Positions 45,555 to 48,885 of a stretch of DNA of 48,885 bases are shown here, in pieces. The position numbers and the translations under genes were made by a program. The number at the start of each line of letters is the position of its first letter. The first letter of the stretch is position 1. Source of the stretch: an uncultured Bacteroidota bacterium (lineage in GTDB: Bacteria > Bacteroidota > Bacteroidia > Chitinophagales > Chitinophagaceae). The notes under the pieces were generated by a model. That model ran no database searches and was not told the DNA's origin. It worked only from the letters and a program-made list of their open reading frames with translations. The stretch lies in the NCBI GenBank assembly GCA_903926605.1, contig CAIYJV010000030.1, positions 1 to 48,885 on the forward strand. The letters run 5' to 3'.

Positions 45555-45956
45555 TTATCTTATTTCCTGGCACAGTTCTATCAGTACCCCGTTTGTGGAT
45601 TTAGGGTGCAGGAAACAAACCAGTTTGTTGTCCGCACCCGGTTTGGGCACCGTATTCAGCAATTCAAATCCCAGTGCGGCCAGACGTTTCATCTCTGCTT
45701 CTATATTATCCACATCAAAAGCAATATGGTGAATACCCTCGCCCTTTTTGGCAATGAACTTCCCGATAGGGCTATTTTCAGACGCGGCCTCCAAAAGTTC
45801 GATCTTATTGGGTCCCTGTTGAAAAAAAGCTGTTTTCACACCCTCGCTGGCCACCTCTTCGGTCTTGTAGCAAGGTGTATTTAACAATTGCTCAAACAGC
45901 GGTATAGACAAACCCAGCTCTTTTACAGCAATTCCAATATGTTCTATCTTATTCAT
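45555..45956 (-). CDS. mce: Methylmalonyl-CoA epimerase
   Basis: The 133-residue protein is a VOC-fold enzyme with the metal-binding residues in the expected order: His6 in KIEHIGIAV, His76/His77 in GEGIHHIAFDV and Glu127 in GVLIELCQ. It interconverts R and S methylmalonyl-CoA, linking propionate and succinate metabolism. The length is normal. Methylmalonyl-CoA mutase genes are not in the window. It is the first gene of a run with the two cyclophilins, which may reflect chance clustering rather than function. Confidence 0.9.
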   Translation of the reverse strand: MNKIEHIGIAVKELGLSIPLFEQLLNTPCYKTEEVASEGVKTAFFQQGPNKIELLEAASENSPIGKFIAKKGEGIHHIAFDVDNIEAEMKRLAALGFELLNTVPKPGADNKLVCFLHPKSTNGVLIELCQEIR

Positions 45957-46096
45957 AATTCATCGCGATCTGGTAGCGCGCGCCTGACCATTAGTCATCC
46001 GGATTTCAGTTCGGAGCAGGCCAACGCATCATTTTTATAAATGGGAATATTTCAACTAACAATGACGTTAAGGCACTAAAGTAGCGCTTTTGACTG

Positions 46097-46104
46097 TAAT
46101 TTTG
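46097..46104 (+). promoter_or_regulatory. Candidate -7 box for iscS
   Basis: TAATTTTG matches TAnnTTTG and is 28 bases before ATG 46133. No TTTG is visible at standard spacing. I see no IscR-like or Fur-like palindrome that I would defend. Confidence 0.4.
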
Positions 46105-46132
46105 TATTGAAATTTACTTTAAGGTACTTAAT

Positions 46133-47353
46133 ATGGATTTGAAATTACCAATATATCTCGACAACAACGCGACTACGCCAATGGATCCGCGTGTACTGGA
46201 GGCTATGCTGCCTTATTTTGTCGAAAAATTCGGAAACGCGGCCAGCCGCAACCATTCGTTCGGATGGGTAGCCGAAGAAGCAGTGGACTACGCTCGTGAG
46301 CAGGTAGCAAAATTGATCAACGCAGATGCCAAGGAGATCATCTTCACCTCGGGCGCTACAGAAAGCGACAATCTGGCACTGAAGGGCGTGTTCGAAATGT
46401 ACGCCAGCAAGGGTAATCACATCATTACCTGCACTACCGAGCACAAAGCAGTACTCGACTCCTGCAAGCACATTGAAAAACTTGGGGGCCAGGTTACCTA
46501 CCTACAGGTTCAGGCCGATGGTCTTGTGGACCTCGGTGAACTTGAAAAAGCAATTACGGACAAGACCATTCTCATTGCCATCATGTACGGCAATAACGAA
46601 ATAGGTGTGATCCAGGACGTGAAAGGCATCAGCCAGATCGCCCGCAAACATGGTGTGTTGTTCTTCTCAGACGCTACCCAGGCAGTGGGTAAAGTGCCGG
46701 TAGACGTAATGGCAGATGGCATAGACCTTATGGCCTTCAGTGGTCATAAGATGTATGGCCCCAAGGGCGTGGGTGCGCTTTATGTGCGTCGCAAAAACCC
46801 ACGTGTCAAGGTTACTTCACAAATGGACGGTGGCGGTCACGAACGCGGCATGCGCAGTGGTACACTTAATGTACCTAGTATCGCAGGCTTTGGTAAGGCA
46901 TGTGAGATCTGCATGAACGAAATGGCCGACGAAGCCAAACGCCTCAGCAAAATGCGCGACCGTCTGGAAGCGGCACTCAGCGAACTGGAAGAATCTTATG
47001 TGAACGGTAATAAAGACCACCGCCTGCCCCATACCACCAACATCTCTTTCAAGTATGTGGAAGGGGAAGGTCTTATGATGGGCTTCAACAAGAATATCGC
47101 ATTGTCCAGCGGTTCTGCCTGTACATCAGCCTCACTCGAACCCTCCTATGTGCTCAAGGCTCTGGGTCTGGGCGATGATCTGGCACACAGCTCACTCCGT
47201 TTCGGTCTGGGCCGTTTCACCACCGACGAGCAGATAGATTTCACCATTGATGCCGTAAAAGGCACAGTGACCAAGCTTCGCGAAATGAGTCCCCTTTGGG
47301 AAATGTTCAAAGAAGGCGTGGACATCAACGCCATAGAATGGGCGCACCACTAA
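46133..47353 (+). CDS. iscS: Cysteine desulfurase IscS
   Basis: The 406-residue protein is a class V aminotransferase-fold enzyme. [12 protein letters not shown] (8-19), SGATESDN (73-80), His104 in TTEHKAV, Asp180, the PLP Lys206 in [10 protein letters not shown] and the catalytic Cys330 in [17 protein letters not shown] are all in place. The SACTSA context and long catalytic loop are those of IscS rather than SufS. It takes sulfur from cysteine and passes it to IscU. It is followed by iscU (64 bases) and iscA. Confidence 0.95.
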   Translation: MDLKLPIYLDNNATTPMDPRVLEAMLPYFVEKFGNAASRNHSFGWVAEEAVDYAREQVAKLINADAKEIIFTSGATESDNLALKGVFEMYASKGNHIITCTTEHKAVLDSCKHIEKLGGQVTYLQVQADGLVDLGELEKAITDKTILIAIMYGNNEIGVIQDVKGISQIARKHGVLFFSDATQAVGKVPVDVMADGIDLMAFSGHKMYGPKGVGALYVRRKNPRVKVTSQMDGGGHERGMRSGTLNVPSIAGFGKACEICMNEMADEAKRLSKMRDRLEAALSELEESYVNGNKDHRLPHTTNISFKYVEGEGLMMGFNKNIALSSGSACTSASLEPSYVLKALGLGDDLAHSSLRFGLGRFTTDEQIDFTIDAVKGTVTKLREMSPLWEMFKEGVDINAIEWAHH

Positions 47354-47417
47354 GAATTTTTAATTTTACATCATATTTTACGGCATTGTAAGCCGGCCAC
47401 CAGTAAAAACAAACAAT

Positions 47418-47828
47418 ATGGCATACTCAGAAAAAGTAATAGATCATTACGCCAACCCCAAAAATGTGGGTACTTTAGATAAATCCAAAACCAACGTAGG
47501 CACAGGTCTCGTAGGCGCACCCGAATGTGGCGACGTGATGCGGCTGCAGATAGAGGTAGACCAGGAAAGCGGTATCATCAGCGATGCAAAGTTCAAGACC
47601 TTTGGTTGCGGCTCTGCCATTGCCTCTTCTTCACTCGCTACCGAATGGCTCAAAGGCAAGACAGTAGATCAGGCACTGGCCATAGACAATATGGACATTG
47701 TGGAAGAGTTGAACCTGCCACCTGTAAAGATCCATTGTTCTGTACTGGCAGAAGACGCTATAAAGGCAGCTATAAACGACTACAGAGTCAAAAACGGCCT
47801 GCCCGAACTTACGGCAGAAAAAGCATAA
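47418..47828 (+). CDS. iscU: Iron-sulfur cluster scaffold IscU
   Basis: The 136-residue protein has the three cluster cysteines Cys37 (APECGDV, with Asp39), Cys64 (FGCGSAIASSS) and Cys107 (KIHCSVLAEDA), and the LPPVK motif (100-104) bound by HscA-type chaperones. It accepts sulfur from IscS and iron to build Fe-S clusters. The presence of LPPVK suggests an Hsc chaperone elsewhere in the genome, as no hscA or hscB gene follows here. Confidence 0.96.
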   Translation: MAYSEKVIDHYANPKNVGTLDKSKTNVGTGLVGAPECGDVMRLQIEVDQESGIISDAKFKTFGCGSAIASSSLATEWLKGKTVDQALAIDNMDIVEELNLPPVKIHCSVLAEDAIKAAINDYRVKNGLPELTAEKA

Positions 47829-47883
47829 GTTACCGGTGGAGGCATCGTTACTTAGCCAGAAATAATATGCATAATTGAGCATC

Positions 47884-47899
47884 CCGGACATCCGTCCGG
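47884..47899 (+). other. Short hairpin between iscU and iscA
   Basis: CCGGAC and GTCCGG are perfect 6-base arms around ATCC, 16 bases before the iscA start. It could slow or attenuate expression of iscA relative to iscU, or be an RNA-processing site. No T tract follows, so it is not a normal terminator. Confidence 0.4.
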
Positions 47900-47915
47900 A
47901 CCAAATATTTTAGAA

Positions 47916-48242
47916 ATGATTTTTGTTAGTGACCGCGCAAAGGAAAAAGTATTTCAGTTGAAGAGGGATGAGAATCTGGGTGATGATTATTTCCTGCGTG
48001 TTAGTGTGGTAGGTGGTGGTTGTTCGGGACTATCATACAAACTCGATTTCGACAACGAACACCAACCCAAGGATCAGGAATTTGAAGATCAGGGTGTGAA
48101 AATTGTTACAGACCTCAAGAGTTTTCTCTATCTCTGCGACACAACCCTCGACTTTTCGGATGGCCTCAACGGCAAGGGTTTTCACTTCAACAATCCCAAT
48201 GCCAGCCGTAGCTGTGGCTGCGGTGACAGCTTCGCGGTATAA
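47916..48242 (+). CDS. iscA: A-type iron-sulfur carrier IscA (HesB family)
   Basis: The 108-residue protein has the three conserved cysteines Cys36 (GGGCSGLSY), Cys100 and Cys102 (SRSCGCGDSF). A-type carriers move clusters or iron to target enzymes. It is the last gene of the iscSUA cluster and is followed by a strong terminator. The cluster lacks iscR, hscBA and fdx, unlike the proteobacterial isc operon. Confidence 0.93.
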   Translation: MIFVSDRAKEKVFQLKRDENLGDDYFLRVSVVGGGCSGLSYKLDFDNEHQPKDQEFEDQGVKIVTDLKSFLYLCDTTLDFSDGLNGKGFHFNNPNASRSCGCGDSFAV

Positions 48243-48275
48243 GAAAAAATTTTGTTGGTTTTTTTAGGTTTGAGA

Positions 48276-48306
48276 AAGCATCTGTGCCCTGCACGGGTGC
48301 TTTTTT
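48276..48306 (+). terminator. Terminator of the iscSUA cluster
   Basis: AAGCATCTGTGC pairs with GCACGGGTGCTT, 12 pairs including two G-U, around CCT, followed by a run of T. It begins 34 bases after the iscA stop. Confidence 0.8.
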
Positions 48307-48344
48307 AATTGGTGGGATGAATGAACTTCTTCAAAAATAGGTTT

Positions 48345-48514
48345 TCACTGTTCCAATCGGGATTCATTATGGAGCTTTATCGCATCCTCAATCATAGCAA
48401 GTGCTTGTTCCATGGTTTCAACCTCGGTATAGCACCCCTGAAGCGCCGGACAGATGGCAAGTAAATTACGTCTTCGTCATTTTCCACCATTACCGTCAGG
48501 TCGTAATTTTTCAT
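48345..48514 (-). pseudogene. Frameshifted HicB-like antitoxin
   Basis: From ATG 48514 the minus strand reads MKNYDLTVMVENDEDVIY. Near 48458-48461 the frame must shift by one missing base to continue as AICPALQGCYTEVETMEQALAMIEDAIKLHNES and stop at TGA 48345. Joined, it matches the HicB-type antitoxin pattern (a beta strand, then CPALxGC, then a helix). The shift makes either a pseudogene or an assembly or sequencing error. No HicA partner is seen in the gap before 48605. I found the frame by translation rather than as a single open frame. Confidence 0.7.
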
Positions 48515-48604
48515 AAGGATATTATGACAAAGTTAAAACCTACTGTACTGCAAATCGTTGCCGGTCTGTTTTCAAAACGCACGCTGCGCCTTACGTTGTG
48601 TCCC

Positions 48605-48885
48605 CTACCTGCTCTGAATTTGCACTCCGTCTATCACATAGAGGTTGCCGCCGGGCCGTGCACCACCTATGCTGATGTCTTGTCCGCGCCGCGCCTGGTA
48701 CACACCGGGAGAAAGTGAGACTGCATCCATTTCGTCTCTCGACGGCAAACGGGAGATCTCCTTACGCGTCATCATTTTAGAATGGCTGTCGCTGTGGTAC
48801 AACGGCTTTACCCGCCGGGTAGTTTTTGGTGCAGCCTGGGTGCTGTCGGTTGTGGATTTTTCCTGGGCAGTTGCACCCAGTGTCA
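48605..48885 (-). CDS. Small secreted TonB plug-like protein (5' end outside window)
   Basis: The 93 visible residues run from the window edge to TAG 48605. The first part reads TLGATAQEKSTT, which looks like the end of a signal peptide cut before Gln. After a Lys/Thr linker comes MTRKEISRLPSRDEMDAVS, then SPGVYQARRGQDISIGGARPGGNLYVIDGVQI and a stop. This is the signature of the TonB receptor plug (G-V-Y, then I-x-I-x-G-x-R, then Y-V-I-D-G-V). Instead of a beta barrel the gene ends there. Standalone plug-domain proteins are known in Bacteroidota but have no clear role. Confidence 0.65.
   Translation of the reverse strand, partial: TLGATAQEKSTTDSTQAAPKTTRRVKPLYHSDSHSKMMTRKEISRLPSRDEMDAVSLSPGVYQARRGQDISIGGARPGGNLYVIDGVQIQSR

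Noticed and set aside
48401-48718. Plus-strand open frame across the HicB remnant and plug-like gene
   Set aside because: No family match; it is antisense to two recognisable minus-strand products.

Overview
The window comes from a chromosome of the phylum Bacteroidota, most likely the Chitinophagales/Chitinophagaceae side. This is judged from gene families only: type IX secretion (T9SS) sorting domains of both type A and type B, a PorP/SprF-type outer membrane protein, Omp28, a DUF5689 lipoprotein, a TonB-dependent receptor with a carboxypeptidase-like N-terminal domain, TAnnTTTG-type -7 boxes, and signal peptides that end just before a glutamine. I see no rRNA, tRNA or CRISPR array. Mobile DNA is limited to a transposase end at the left edge and small palindromic intergenic repeats.

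Layout. 1-304: end of an IS630-type transposase and a short unexplained open frame. 305-6350 (minus): a tight run of Omp28-like lipoprotein, glutaminyl-cyclase-like lipoprotein, glycoside hydrolase family 2 enzyme and an RsmF-like rRNA methyltransferase that starts at TTG. 6659-8960 (plus): rbfA, a LolC/E-type ABC permease and a DinB-like protein. 9233-12741: a large TPR hybrid histidine kinase, divergent from a single-domain response regulator. 12878-13483: an AT-rich hypothetical membrane protein. 13736-17564 (plus): a PaaG-like enoyl-CoA hydratase/isomerase and a secreted GH3/beta-lactamase fusion.

17892-31121 is a cell-surface block: two related choice-of-anchor-L proteins with type B sorting domains flank an endonuclease/exonuclease/phosphatase-family protein (minus), a TonB-dependent receptor, a DUF5689 lipoprotein and two T9SS type A proteins. 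31372-34357 (minus): an EnvC-like LytM protein with a degenerate active site, aroE and a ComA-type phosphosulfolactate synthase. 34670-35293: a VapC-type toxin with a small putative antitoxin. 35606-44007: a CBM9-like lipoprotein, a PorP/SprF protein coupled to a 1516-residue PKD-repeat adhesin, and a T9SS type A protein. 44070-45956 (minus): methylmalonyl-CoA epimerase followed by two cyclophilins. 46133-48242 (plus): iscS-iscU-iscA. The right edge has a frameshifted HicB-like antitoxin and the end of a small protein resembling only a TonB plug domain.

Most genes serve the cell envelope. At least fourteen predicted secreted proteins would begin with glutamine after signal peptidase I cleavage, and the window also encodes a glutaminyl cyclase that could convert that residue to pyroglutamate. 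The choice-of-anchor-L, PKD and type A proteins are likely T9SS cargo; the PorP/SprF protein is the probable outer-membrane partner of the PKD adhesin. All functions are inferred by reading the sequence; no database search was run.
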